The position numbers and the translations under genes were made by a program. The notes beneath the pieces were generated by a model. That model was not told the DNA's origin, did not search any database, and was given only the letters and a program-made list of their open reading frames with translations. From positions 87,427,741 through 87,491,740 of the forward strand of contig CM041465.1 in NCBI GenBank assembly GCA_023213395.1: a stretch of 64,000 nucleotides of DNA. The letters run 5' to 3'. The stretch is from Cycas panzhihuaensis (Eukaryota > Cycadophyta). This document shows positions 24,106 through 35,720 of this stretch, one piece after another (within the stretch, counting starts at the first letter, position 1; each line of letters starts with the position of its first letter).

Positions 24106-24690
24106 TCCCATTTGTTTGGACTCCGAAGGCCCAGGACGCCTTCAAGGAGCTCAAGAGAGCTTTGCCTTCCACCTTGACTTTGGCGTCCCCTCTCTTCAAT
24201 AGGCCTTTCATCCTTTATACCTCATCCATCAATGAATCCTTAGGCACCATGCTCGCCCAAGAGGATGACTCGGGAAACAAGAGAGCCATCTACTTCATCA
24301 GCCACACCCTAGTTAGTGATGAGCTTAATTACTCTACCACCGAGAAGGAATGTCTCTCATTGATGCACACTACCAAGAAGTTTAGGTACTACTTGCTCAG
24401 AAACACTACTCGAGTGATCATTCAATCTGATCCTTTGAGGTGTTTGCTAATTCGATCTGACTTGACAGGTAGGACTAGCAAGTGGGCCGTGCTCGTTCAA
24501 AATTTGATCTCCAAATCGTTAATAGGAAATCAAAGAAGGGGATGGTGGTTGTCGAATAACTTGTTGACGCCCCCATCCCAAACTCTTCTAATGCTCCTGT
24601 TGATGATTCCTTGCTTGACGAGCCTGTTCTGGCTATTCAGGACTTGTCTCTTCACCTATTGACTGATAGTAAGTGGTATGGGGATATTGT
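24106..24690 (+). pseudogene. B RNase H (gypsy type), broken
   Basis: Reads FVWTPKAQDAFKELKRAL, then FILYTSSINESLGTMLAQED, KRAIYFISHTL, LNYSTTEKECLSLMHTTKKF, YYLLRNTTRVIIQSD and GRTSKWAVL. These are the core pieces of the Ty3/gypsy RNase H after RT, which removes the RNA strand of the hybrid. The first catalytic Asp (usually Y-x-D-A-S) is Ser here; the Glu of TEKEC and the Asp of IQSD are kept. Frames are lost after about 24,500. Confidence 0.75.
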
Positions 24691-25896
24691 ACGATATCTC
24701 ACAGAGTGGCAGTATCGCCTCGATGCGAGCAACAATGTTAGGTCACGTATTTGGGCTAATACTAGGTACTAGTTCCTCATGGAAGAGGTATTGTATAAGA
24801 GGTCTTTTGACAGGATCCTTCTCCACTGCATTAGTCATGATGAGGCGGGCCAAATACTTTGCAAATGCCATAGCGACATCTGTGGGGGCCATTTTAGAGG
24901 CCAATCCATGGCCCAAAGGATCCTTCGCATGGGCTATTATTGGCTATTCCTCTTTAAGGATGCCCATGTCTATGCCCTGTAATGTCATTGGTGTCAAGAG
25001 CATGCCAACATCATCCACTTGCCTTCTGAGGCCTTGCACCTAGTCATATCTCCATGGCCTTTATCTCAATGGGGATTAGACCTCATTGGGACCATAACAA
25101 GTTTATCTTGACTGTGACGGAATACTTTACTAAATGGGCCGAAGTAGTGCCCTAATCCTCTACTTCTGGCAAGATGGTAGTCACCTTCGTCTATAAGCAT
25201 ATTATTTGTCGATTCGTGGTCCCTGACGTCTTGGTCACAGATAACGAAACCCCTTTTCGTAATAAGGAAATGGACAAACTTTGCAAGAAATTTAAGATAT
25301 CTCACAAAACTTCCTGTCCCTATTACCCCCAGGCCAATGGCTAAATGGAATCTTTTAACAAAACCCTTATAAGCATCCTAAAGAAAACCATCATCCAATC
25401 TCAAAAGGATTGGCATCTTCAACTTCCTTTTGCCCTATGGGCGTATCGTACTTCCATCCACATAGCTACAGGGATGACCCCATTCTCCCTTGTGTATAGA
25501 ATTGAGGCGGTCCTCCTGTTGGAAGTTGAAATCCCATCCTTGCGAGTTCCCCTTCGGGGTCTTGTTGATGAGGAGTCCTACCGTTAGGCCTGTCTCCTAG
25601 ATATCGAAGCCATAGATAAGAAACGTTAGACTGCTTACCAAGCAAACCTCGCCTTTAAAGCTAGGGCACAAAGAATGTATGACAAATGCCTTTGCCCCCA
25701 CCCTTTGCATCCTGGGGACAATATCCTCAAGTTGGAATATCTCCATGATTGTTTGTCCAAATTCAGACCTAAGTAGGTTGGTCTTATTTTCGTTCTCGAA
25801 AGCCTTGATAACGATGCCTATAGGATCACAGCCTTGGAGGGTCTTGAATTTGAGAAAGCCATCAATGGTAGGTTCTTAAAGAAATTCTATGTGTGA
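24691..25896 (+). pseudogene. B integrase, broken
   Basis: The zinc-binding part: LYKRSFDRILLHC, CHSDICGGHFRGQSMAQRI, GYYWLFLFKDAHVYAL and, after a stop, CHWCQEHANIIH. The catalytic core: WGLDLIGT near 25,072, VVPDVLVTDNETPF near 25,215, then an ANG-stop-MESFNKTL stretch at 25,330-25,370 that supplies the Glu. The C-terminal part QSQKDWHLQLPFALWAYRTS and GMTPFSLVY lies at 25,400-25,500, ending at a TGA at 25,894. Integrase inserts the DNA copy into the genome. Stops and shifts occur throughout. Confidence 0.8.
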
Positions 25897-27303
25897 CCTA
25901 TCCCTATCCCTGTGTAGGCTTGGTGCACCGCTTCTCTCTTCTTGCTCCGAAATAAGCTTAAACTACCCCTCTAAGCACGTCCCCATTCTCCCAACCATAG
26001 GTGGAATGGAAGCTTAGGGTGGCTTTCCTATCTTTGTAGTTCTTGTCTATGGCACCTTTTGTTGCTCTCTTGTGGGAAACCTTTCTTCCTAGTTAGACGC
26101 ATACGTTTCCATCGCTCTCGAGCTCAAAATCGCACTTCGACTAGGACCGCATGCTTGAGTATTCGTACTCTTTCTTTGTCATCACTTCCCTTACATATCT
26201 GCTATGCTCTTTCGATGGACATGTATGGCTCTCCATCTCCTAGCCTCACATGTATCTATCACCTACATTCATGGTGGTCATGTGTGCCCGCTACAAGTAT
26301 GGTCCTACATGAAAGAAAGTATGGCCATCACCCAGAGAATCTAATAACAGAAACTATATAACAATAAACTAATATCGTCATGGTGCATAGTCTCTCATGC
26401 ACTCATGCACCTGTGTCTACATACACATAAACATGTATACATATAAACATATGAACAAATAAGAAATAAATGCAACATCATAAAAGCATCATAACATCAT
26501 CATCGTGGATCAAATGGGGTGCCAATGGGCCCCCATATATATACATAATGAATCATATCATATAAAACAATATAGTACATCATCCTCGAGAAGCTGGAAT
26601 CCTTGCAGGGAGGAGTACAATCATATGACAACATATGATGTCTCCTTGGAGGTCTAGTGCTTTCTCAATCAAAACTAATAATGTCCTACTCTTCAGCGCC
26701 CCTGCTCTCAAGGGGTATCATTTCTTGGTTAGCGTGACCCCTCCCCAGGAGACCACATACCTCCTAGGCTCCTTTGTCACCACTATGAGCTCACTGCCTT
26801 GCTCCCCTCGTCTTGGGGCCTCTTCGAGGTCATCGTCGTCATATGAGTTTGAGTTCTGCTCCATGACAACCTCGCAACCGTCTAGTCTACCAATTGATCG
26901 TATCATGTCTGGATATGATCCTTCTCTCCCTCCATTCCTCAGAGCTTCTCCTCTAGCACGGCTATCCTAATATAACTCTATACATTGTTGCCCACTACTC
27001 CTCCTTCTTGGGTCTCTAATACCTGGACCTGGCCTTGTAAAGTGTCTCTCTCCACGACTGCCTAGTCCCTCTCTGCATGGATCCTGTCCATCTCCCTCTG
27101 TAGTTGTCCTACCCTTGCTTGGTGCTATTGGGACTCCACTACCCATATATCCCTGGGCCTAATCAGTGGAGTGAATATCATTATATGTGTCCCCGCTGAT
27201 CGAGGCTCCTCTCTAGCATGGATGGGAGGTTATCCCTCCATGTAGACCAAGGGGAATACCTCATGGACTATCACCTCCTCCAATCTTGCCATCTTTGCTG
27301 CTC

Positions 27304-27425
27304 CTGCCAAATCACACACCATATGTTAGTCTATGCATCCATATATCAAAAACTCAAAACTAAATTAAAACAAGCTATCTAAGTGCCTAGTGGTTGAAAG
27401 ATGTTAGGAAAATAGAGTGTCTCAC
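27304..27425 (-). other. Intron in antisense gene of B
   Basis: On the minus strand the donor is CCAGAAG/GTGAGACAC and the acceptor GATTTGGCAG/GAGCAGC, 122 bp, AT-rich. Length and both ends agree with copies A and P. Confidence 0.55.
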
Positions 27426-27862
27426 CTTCTGGGATGGCCAACTCCTTGACGCAGATGACCACCTCCTCCATGGGACCTTCCTCGGCTAATGGTACCTCCT
27501 CCTCAGCCTTGGGTACCACCTCGCCTACCTCCTGGCCTGACGAGACGTCTCCTCCTCCCTCTATCGTTATCGCCACTAGAGCTCTGCCTACCACCCGCAA
27601 TCTCGGTGCTGGTGTGCGGGGTGGTCTATCACCTCCTACAACCCCTAAGGGACCTGCCTCTCCTCCTGTAGCTCCTGATGGACTTACCACTTCTGATGGG
27701 CTTGCCCCATCACTGCCATCATCGTCACCTCCATCTCCAAGACTACCACCTAACCCTCCTACCTCGTCATCGCTATCCCAACGCACTCCTCTATATAGAT
27801 ATGTTATGTAGTCTGCCAGAGTGAGGAGGTCTAGCGATGTTGCCCCCATCGATTGCCTAATA

Positions 27863-28505
27863 TGTGTTGAGAAGATAAGGTCCTAAACCTTAAACCGCCA
27901 CCAAGATCTAAACTATTCTTGCAACTAGTTATAGGAATCGAAACTAAAATTTAACATGTAAGTTCTTAAACCAGAGATAAAACAATAAAATAAACAAGAA
28001 AGCCAAGCATCATATATACACCCGATATAACGTGGTAAAATCCTAGCAGTGTGCTAGGGAAATATCCACACAGGAAAGGTATTGATCTTTATTGTCAAAG
28101 AATGGAGAAAATGTACATAATCTGTAGTAGAGTACTCACAGCAACAACAACTAGCGGCCCAACTCCTCACAGTACATTCAACACTATCAACATGATGAAA
28201 AATATCCTAAATCAGGCTACATGAGAGAGTCATACAAGGCACAAATATCGACCATAGAATCTAGGGTATTTTGAGTGAACAACCCTAATTCTCTTTACAA
28301 TTTAATATACTTTTCAGTGCTAGATTTTTGGGTCGGGGGCTATCGCCCCTGAACCCCCTCTTTGTGGGGGGCGTTCCATGCCTCCCATATCCCCTTGATT
28401 AAGAGGGTCTCCTGCCCTCCTTAGAACCCCCGAGATAGGTTTGAGGGGGAGACTGTGCTACCAACCTGTTAAAATTTTAGCCTTCGAACCATTGCTATCA
28501 CATTA
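27863..28505 (-). mobile_element. Solo copia-type LTR inside the antisense gene
   Basis: 643 bp present in B but absent at the same place in P (54,790-54,815). It is bracketed by CCTAATA at 27,856-27,862 and 28,506-28,512, which looks like a target duplication (7 bp, or 5 bp with slippage). On the minus strand it begins near TGTGATAGCAATGG and ends CTTCTCAACACA. Near that end it has AATAAAGATCAATACC and TTTACCACGTTATATC, typical of copia LTR 3' parts. There is no internal sequence, so it is a solo LTR. Confidence 0.65.
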
Positions 28506-29255
28506 CCTAATAATATATACCTGGTCCTCAGTCCCCCTGAACCGAGTCTGTCACCTGTGCACCATGGGGGGCCGTGCTGAGATAGGGTGAGGTCCTCCTG
28601 GTGGTGCTAATGCCCCAAAATGATTGGAAAACCAGCACTACAATAAAGTACAATAAGAAACTCCTCCTCTCCCTGCCACCCTGATAGCATTATGTTGTGA
28701 GACCATGCTAGCCGCTATCAAGGCGGCCCAATCCAATCTCTTCTCGGCCTCACACCTCCTAACCGTGCCCATCCATCCGCTAGGTATGTCCTTGTAATTT
28801 TGTTTCCAGGCAATTTGAAACAAAATGTCCAATGTAATAAGTTTCTTCACTTGAGGAATTTATGACATCACCATCATTTGGAATGATATCCCTCGCCAGT
28901 CCCACCTGCCCTTGCCAATGAAGTATGCGGCTGCCTCCGTGTATGTAACATCCATACTAGGTAGTGTCCCTAATAATGCTAACGCTCCTCCTGCCAGTAC
29001 TCCTAGGATACTCCTGATGTCTCCTAGTATTATAGTGATGTCTCCCACCTAGGGAAGGTGGAAGACATACCACATGTGATCCCAATAGGAGACTATATCC
29101 ACCAAGAGGCGTTGATCCAACACATACTATGGGGTCCTAATGATCTTCAATAACCCACATCGCCCCAATGTCTATCTATCTCCTCATGATATCATCTCTA
29201 TGAAGCTCATCATGGCGACTCCTATGTTCTCGCGATTGTCCACTGTGATAACTAC

Positions 29256-29750
29256 CTACAAAAAACCACCCAAGAGTCAGTCAAAACACTCCATGCAATG
29301 CTTAGTTGCTCTCTAGTTGCCTCATGCCCTTTCGAGCTAAGTTTAGCACCTCCATGGGCTCTCTTTCTTCTTTTTCTCCTTATGTTCCTTTGCCCCATGT
29401 CAAACTCTGCGATATCGCGGAGTTTGACACATGACCTGCTGAGATTTTAGCATCACCTCAGCGGCCCCGCAACAAACTCTACGACACCATGATCTTTGCC
29501 ACATGGCCCTTCCTAACCCTCGTAAAAAAGGGGGGATGCCCCAAAAATCTAAATTTTTGGTCTAAGTGGGCCAAAGCCAAGCCCAGTGGGACCATGGCTA
29601 CCTAATACCCTGGTCCTCCCCCTCTTTTGGCCCAAACTGAGCTCTAGAGGGTGCCAAATCGCCCTTAAAGGGCCAAAAACTAGTTCTAAAAGTATAAAAA
29701 GCCATTAATTTCAATTGGTGAAATGGAAAGGGTAGGGGGCGATCCACTCA
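29256..29750 (-). other. First intron of antisense gene (inferred)
   Basis: The acceptor, read on the minus strand, is TTTTTTGTAG/GTAGTTATCA. P has TTTTTGTAG/GTGGTTATCA at 55,538. A donor-like GGTGAGTGG follows exon 1 in P (about 56,040); B has AATGAGTGG at that place (about 29,750). The intron holds the 32-bp palindrome. The donor is less certain than the acceptor. Confidence 0.4.
29398..29429. repeat. 32-bp palindrome in antisense-gene intron
   Basis: TGTCAAACTC and GAGTTTGACA flank TGCGATATCGCG. Only one of the 16 base pairs is mismatched. P has ATCAAACTC and GAGTTTGAT at 55,682-55,711 around a diverged centre. The motif is related to the LTR palindromes. Confidence 0.75.
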
Positions 29751-29927
29751 TTAGATCTAGCCTAGCTACCGCCATCTCGTCGCTCTGGTTGTATCAATTG
29801 TCTCTACTCCTTGATCCATCGAATCTCTTGTTGCGTGCCTCTGAATCGGGTAGTGCTTCGCTGTGTAAGGAAAGGGCTCCAGATCAATCGTGAGCTTGTG
29901 AAAATGAACTTTGTTTTCACTTGTTTT

Positions 29928-29937
29928 CCTTTATATA
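29928..29937 (-). promoter_or_regulatory. Antisense-gene TATA box, B
   Basis: Minus-strand CGTATATAAAGGAA preceded by a GC-rich GGGCCCCCCA block. P carries the same CGTATATAAAGGAA at 56,223-56,232 after a GGGGCCCCGA block. Flanking sequence has diverged more than this core. Inferred promoter for the antisense gene. Confidence 0.55.
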
Positions 29938-30502
29938 CGTGGGGGGCCCGACGGGCACTTTCTCCTTTTCTTTTATTGCAACAACCCTTATGACCATCCT
30001 TTCACCTATATTATTTTTGCGTTCTAGGCCCATCCCCTATTTCGTCTCTGCGGTCTCTGTTTTAAGCCTCTTTGGTGTATTTATGACAACTCCTTTAGTC
30101 TCTCGCAAACCTCTTCCATCTTGATTTTCGTACCACTCTAAAATATACATATGTTTATACTCATTTGGCTCGTTTCTCCACCTTGAATCTATTTTTGCTG
30201 TTCGTCTAAGACTTTAGGGCTCCTAAAGGAAGCGCCTCCCCATTCAGGACCTCAATTTGGCCCTTTTAGCAACCTTTGGGACCCTGAAGGGGCTTTTTCG
30301 CCGTTGTTTCCTTCCCTTTCATTGGGTTAGTCCCCTCGCCTCTAGGTAGCCTCTTTTTAGGACTCTCTCGTCCTTCATGTTCCTTACTCACAACCTTCTG
30401 AGTGCTTCGTAACCCTATCGCTACCTCTCACACCTTTCTTTGCTTATCGACCCCGTTGTCATTTTCTTTTCCATTGTTTGACGAAACTCTCAACTCCTCG
30501 CT

Positions 30503-30924
30503 ATGACATTGCTCATCTTCACCAATGGAGGAAGTCGTGGTAACCCACGCCCTTTCACTGTCATGTGGATCCTCCATGACCCCTTTGGATACAACTTCAT
30601 GCATTTTGGCATCTTCCTTCTCGAAGACACCAATAATGAAGCTGAGTACATAACCATTTTGAAATCCTTACTGATGCGCTCCATTGCTACCACGGTCCCG
30701 TCGTCTTGCTTTATGACTCTCAGGTCATTATGTTACATCTCACCCAAGTTTACCAGGTGCGTTGCCCACGCTTGAGAGCCCTCGTCTCAACCGTTAGGTC
30801 TCTCTTGTCTCATTTTTCTTCTGTAGATATCTGAGACATTCCCCGAGACCATAATATTGAGGCAGAGAGCCTTGTCCATCTCATCCTTGAGCGTCATCTC
30901 CCTCTCCTCGACGATCCCCCTTGA
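30503..30924 (+). pseudogene. Second, archaeal-type RNase H (aRNH) of B
   Basis: The start at 30,503 gives MTLLIFTNGGSRGNP; the start is shared with P. Then TNNEAEYITIL, a frameshift near 30,690, YDSQVIMLHLTQVYQVRC, LRALVSTVRSLLSHFSS, a stop, and IPRDHNIEAESLVHLIL. T-D-G-G-S-R-G-N-P-G-P, NNEAEY and YDSQ are hallmarks of the extra RNase H that Tat-lineage elements carry. The first catalytic Asp is Asn here; the Glu and the second Asp remain. It would degrade RNA in RNA-DNA hybrids. It lies 4.6 kb downstream of integrase, next to the 3' LTR, outside the gag-pol frame. Confidence 0.75.
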
Positions 30925-31408
30925 GAAACCTTATCATGTTGCCTAGGCACCTTGGTTCAAGATCATTCCATCCTCCATCTTGAGATCCATTCGCACCTCC
31001 GAAAGCTAGCCACTAATGAGGTTAAACTATGATGGCCATCAATTTTATGCCATTTACTCTATCCTTCATACCACCCCAGTACGAAGCTCCCATTACTTTA
31101 ACTCTCATATGTACATATCTTTCATTTGTAGTATTTGATTGATCATATTCATGACTATCACCACCATTCATCTTGCATACATGTGATGGGGGCAACCTCC
31201 TCATCCACCCTCTTTATTATTAGATTCTAGGGCGATGCATAGGCAACCCTTATGCCACCCCGCTCTTCTCGCTATCCACGCATTCTGCCATGACACTTGC
31301 CGTCACCCTTGGTTGATGACACTGTTATGTTTGTTGTATATTACTAATCTTTGTGTTGCTAGCATTTTCCATCGTGTTACGCTTCCAAGCAGTGAGGGTC
31401 TGATACCA

Positions 31409-31417
31409 AGGGGGCAG
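31409..31417 (+). promoter_or_regulatory. Polypurine tract of B
   Basis: AAGGGGGCAG directly before TGTTTTTTAGC of the 3' LTR. P has AAGGGGGCAA at 57,719-57,727. It primes plus-strand DNA synthesis in retroelements. Confidence 0.7.
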
Positions 31418-34294
31418 TGTTTTTTAGCTATCTAGAATGGACATGGGCGACTCAACTCAGGTAAGTTTAGGTATGCTTCTATCTTTCTCGTTTGTCAGTC
31501 CCAAAACAGTCGATCGAGGCATGTTACCCATATTACATTCTGATGGGTTAATCAGTATGATCACTATGCATTGTTGCTTGACCATATTACATCTCAAAGA
31601 TCCTTTTAGCCTATGACAATCTAGGATACATATCCCATGGTGCTCCACAACCTCCACGTATCTCCATGATGTCCCCGAGTAATGCCGGCTCTCGTAGCCC
31701 TTATTACGTTGTCTATTGGTATGACAGTCCCTAGCATTTCGCCTAGACCTGGTCGTCACACCATGTATGCAGTTTGTCACTTTTTGGGAGTCTTTGACCA
31801 TTATTTTCCTGCTTGTTATGGTCCTGCTAGGTCTCATAACCTCCTTGCTACTTAGATACTGTAGCATGCCCCTTACGGTTTAGGATTTCCCCCCTTTTTT
31901 GGGAGCTTTTGGGCTCCCCTACTCTTCTTTTTACCTTACTTTTGCCTGCACCATAGTAAACTTTGCGGTACCATTGCAAACTTCATGGTACTGCTAAGTT
32001 TATTGTAGGGTGACTGTTCATAACTTTTTTTTTTAACTGCCTGCGGTTAATTTCATATTTATTGCGAAATTACCATGTGGCAATGACTTGACTCCTGCCT
32101 AAGGTGAACCCTAATCGCTCGTTGAGCTCGGGTTAGGCTTAAAAACCTAAAATTTACTTCATTTTGGTCTCTTCTCATCTATTTTTCACTACTCTCTTCT
32201 CCAAAAATGCCCTATAACAGACTCAAGCTTTGTTGCACCTGACTAACAACCCAACTACCAGCCCCTTGCAGCTCAGGAAACGCAGATTATAGGTCTGCAA
32301 TAATGATGGTTGAAGAAGGATCACACTCCAAATGCCTCACCAAGCTCCAAGTCTCCTTTTGCTTAAGGTTTTGTTTTCCATTTGCTACACTACAAGGGTT
32401 TCCTCCAACAAACCCTAAAGGACCCTCTTCTTCACCCAATTTACTAAGTAGATCTGCTTCAGATCTACCTTTACCAAGTACTCTCAGATTAGTCCTTTGA
32501 TTTTCCTTTTGAACAACATAGGTACTCTTCCACTAGTGCTTCTTGTAGTAAGTTTCTTTCTTCTTTTCTTTATCATATTGGGAGGTAAACCTCCCTCTTA
32601 TTGGCCTGTCCACATACTCTCTCTTGGCTTTCTTTGGGTTCTTCAAGGAGGCAGTAGGGAAGAGGGTTATACGGAGAGCGAAAGGAGCCATAGGTAGGGT
32701 CTTGTACCTAACACACCTTCTCCTTAAGGGCAGGCCCCTTCTCTCATCCCCTCTTCTTCTCCATACCTCCCTTGATTTCCCAGAGAACCATTGAGGAGAA
32801 GATCTTTGCTTGTGGCGATGTAGGTAGCCTTTTGCTGTGTTTGTAAATGGCCATCGAAGATCCTACATATCCTAGCTTCTTGCCCTATATAATACCTCTT
32901 TAGCTCAAGGGTTAGTTCTTGTAAAAACCTGCAGAAGTTGCACTTTGCAACTTTTGCAACATTTATAATTTTTGCAATCCCTTTTACCCTTTGTCTTGGT
33001 GCTTGGGGATAGCATGGAGCATTTTAGATTTAAAGGGTTAGCCATCCTGAGGCTACCCACTTTTCTCCTTTTCACCCCCCTTCCCACATCACACAATTAA
33101 TTGTGTATGCGAAACAAGAAAAAGTATTAATGTAGAATGCTTTTTCTTTCAAAAGAGATATACGTATTTTGGCATATTTCCTTACACATACTTCTCCCAG
33201 CATGCGTTGGGTGCCCCTTAGGAAAGGGAAAACTTTGTTTGTGCAGGATTCCTTGCATTTGGAGTAAGCGGGGATCTTCATCCCAGGTATGCTCCTCTTT
33301 CACTTAGTAGTTACTTTTTCGGCAGTTTAAAAAATTATAAAGTAAAGTCATTTTAGTGTTTCCATTTCCTTCCTTCACATTTTCCTTTTGTTTTGGTTTT
33401 GGGAGAAGGTAAGGAAGCCCCTCCTTTTCACTGGCATCCTTTCCATTGCGCCACCTGTGCCAAGGGGAAGGGCAAGGATTGCGAAAGTGGTAAGGTTAGT
33501 GCTACCCTGACTATCATATTTCTGAGTACATCTCTCTCCATAGTCTTCCTACTCGTATCCTTTACTCCCCTTTTCTTATATGCCCCTAAACAAAAGGAAA
33601 AGAAAAGGATTACGTTGTTTTACACTTTATTGGTTGTTCCTTGCTTGCCCATTTAAATTCATATAGTTGGGGATTTAGTCAACCCGCACCGGTAGGTGCT
33701 TCCCTTCTCTTTTGACACACATACATCCACTTATTTACTCTCTTTATAAGAGCCTTTACCCTTACCAAAGCTAAGGCAAGTGTAGGCACTCATCCATATA
33801 CGCTCTTGTCCCCTTATTGCATATCATGAAATAACTTTACATCTCTTGCTTCAGCTTTTTACCTACTTAGTAATTTGCTTGCTTTCTTTCCTTGCATATG
33901 AAAGAATAAAGAGAGCGAGGTTGCATCTAGAGAGAGAGAGGAAGAATACATTGTTTTCTTTTAAAGTTATTTCTTGCATACACAAGCATGACATTCCTAT
34001 TTTATATCTCTCTATCACACAACAAAAGAAAGATAAGCATAAGATAATACCCTTTGTCAACCCTTCATACCTAGAACCTCCTTACGTATTATGCTTTGAA
34101 AGTACCTCCTCTCAAGGGTGTTTTTTTTCTTCTTTCTTTGTTTCCCCAAGCTAGACCTCTTAGGTTCTGTCCTTTGGTCGACACTTGGTTTGTGGGACCA
34201 GTCGCTCTCTTGTCTACTTACATTGTAAGTTGTCTTAGGCTTGCACGTGAGTTTCTCCTCCTTTTTGCTAAGGGTCATTTCCTTCGTTACCTCT
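31418..34294 (+). repeat. 3' LTR of B, 3' end truncated
   Basis: Matches the 5' LTR from its first base (TGTTTTTTAGCTA) to TTACCTCT at about 34,294, where L1 continues for another 330 bases and this copy instead switches to integrase sequence of M on the minus strand. TATA-like TATATAATA at 32,886; palindrome block at 31,956-32,005. The frames at 33,393-33,656 and 33,846-34,154 lie inside the LTR and are not conserved. Confidence 0.85.
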
Positions 34295-34965
34295 CATAAA
34301 CTAAGGAGAACGGAGTCATTCCCATAGCCGCAGGAATAAAGGTACAATAGGCCCATAAGGTGGAAGGGAGCTGGAGGTGCCAATCTCTTTGAGATTGGGC
34401 AACGATTTTCTTTAGGATGTTGATGAGAGTTTGGTTGAATGATTCAACCTGACCATTTGCCTAGAGGTAATAAGGAGAAGAGGTTTTGTGAGAGATTTTG
34501 AATTTCTCACAAAGTTTATCCATCTCCTTGTTACAAAAAGAGTTCCGCTGTTCATAATCAAGACGTCAGGAATCCCAAAGCAGCAAATGATATGCTGGTA
34601 GACGAAAGTAGCTATCGTCTTACTAGGGGTAGTGATCAAGGGAATGGCTTCCGCCCATTTTGTAAAGTACTATGTGACAGTCAAGATGAACTTGTGCTGT
34701 GATGAAGAGGAGAGTGATATGGCCCCGATGAGGTCTAAACCCCATTCACCCATGGAGATACGATGGGATAAAGAGCATCAGAGGGCACATGGGTAATGTT
34801 GGCATGCTCTTGGCATCGCCGACATCTCAAGGCGTAGGCATGGGCGTCCTTAAAGAGGGATGACCAATAATAGCCCATACGAAGGATCCTCTAGGCTATG
34901 GATTGGCCCCCAAAGTGGCCCTCACAAGTGCCATGGTGGCATTCACAGAGTATCTGGTATGCTTC
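34295..34965 (-). pseudogene. M integrase, truncated
   Basis: Minus strand: FKDAHAYALRCRRCQEHAN of the zinc domain at about 34,860-34,800, then the catalytic core with TFVYQHIICCFGIPDVLIMN at about 34,610-34,550, and QSQRDWHLQLPSTLWAY with GMTPFSLVY just before 34,295. It stops where B begins. The second catalytic Asp is replaced (VLIMNSGT against VLVTDNET in B). Frames are broken. Confidence 0.7.
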
Positions 34966-35720
34966 ATCGAGAGTGACGTAACAGAGGAGGATCCTGTCAA
35001 AGGATCTCTTGTACAATACTTCATCCATAAGGAAGTATTGCCTAGCGATGGTCTGAATATGTGACCTAACCTTGTTACTAGCTTCGGGCGCATTACTATC
35101 GAGTAAGGTCTCGCGACGATGTCACCATACCACTCATTATCAATGAGTGGATAGGAAGGAGTGCCCTGAATAGTCAAGATATACTCATCAGGAAGAGAGT
35201 CGTCAATGGGAGCATCGAGCAAGTTAGGGATATGGGCATTTGCAAGCTGTTTTGCCACTACTATCCCCTTCTTCGATTTCTTGTTGACGATATGGAGATC
35301 AAATTCCTGAAGGAGGACAGCCCAGTGACCAGTCCTACCTATTAGGTTGAAGCGAGTAAGTAAATAGCGCAAGGGATCGAATTGAACGATCACCTTGGTA
35401 GTATTTTTGAGCAAGTAGTATCTAAACTTCTTGGTTGCATGAACTAAGGAGAGGCATTCCTTCTCAGCTCGAGAGTAGTTAAGTTCGGCAGCCACAAGGG
35501 TGCGACTGATAAAGTAAATAGCTTTCTCAGTTCCCGAATCGTCCTCCTAGGCCAGCATAGCGCCCAAGGACTTATTGGTCCCCGAGGTATATAGGATGAA
35601 GGGCCACTGTCGGAGTGGAAGCAAGGGCTTCCTTAAGTCCTTCGAAAGCTTGTTAGGCCTTAGCCGACCAAACAAATGGGGCTTCCTTCTTTAATAGGTT
35701 AGTAAGAAGTTTAGTGTTCA
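34966..35720 (-). pseudogene. M RNase H and connection to integrase
   Basis: Open from 35,495 to 34,896: LNYSRAEKECLSLVHATKKF, YYLLKNTTKVIVQFDPLRYL, GRTGHWAVLLQEFDLHI, then KSKKGIVVAKQLANAHIPNL of the linker. Upstream, FVWSAKA-like and GPFILYTSGT pieces lie at about 35,690-35,580. It retains more open frame than the same part of B. The linker part is the source of the match to 52,985-53,275. Confidence 0.7.

Larger units (their letters stand above)
26590..29760 (-). pseudogene. Antisense plant-mobile-domain-like gene of B
   Basis: Antisense to the element, between integrase and the second RNase H. From its 5' end: TATA box at 29,937; exon 1 near 29,790 (VARLDLMSGSP; P has VARLDLVSGSP); an intron with acceptor at 29,256; a core with VITVDNRENIGVAM, LVDIVSYWDHMW, VFHLP and GDITIILGDIRSILG, the typical layout of the plant mobile domain (PF10536-like); then SLDLLTLADY and RGVRWDSDD, an Asp/Gly/Ser-rich middle (27,849-27,426), a second intron (27,425-27,304) and a last exon with a coiled-coil-like stretch (VGQLQREMDRIHAERD). 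Antisense ORFs are known in some Tat elements; the function is unknown. A solo LTR interrupts it and several stops are present. Confidence 0.7.
15772..34294 (+). mobile_element. Tat-like Ty3/gypsy retrotransposon B, nearly full length (18.5 kb)
   Basis: Complete layout: 5' LTR, primer site, gag, protease, RT, RNase H, integrase, antisense gene, second (archaeal-type) RNase H, polypurine tract, 3' LTR. Only the last 330 or so bases of the 3' LTR are missing. The very long LTRs, additional RNase H, antisense ORF and the TGGYGACYATACTAGGGAC primer site fit the Tat group (Ogre/Retand-type relatives). All ORFs are broken, and the two LTRs differ at many positions, so it is an old, dead copy. It lies inside element M: M sequence abuts it at 15,771 and again at 34,295. 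Confidence 0.85.

Noticed and set aside
27863-28505. An intron of the antisense gene instead of an insertion
   Set aside because: Absent from the same place in P and flanked by CCTAATA repeats, with LTR-like ends, so an insertion is the better reading.
33846-34154. 102-codon ORF in the 3' LTR of B
   Set aside because: The corresponding part of the 5' LTR is open only in short pieces and differs; no domain.
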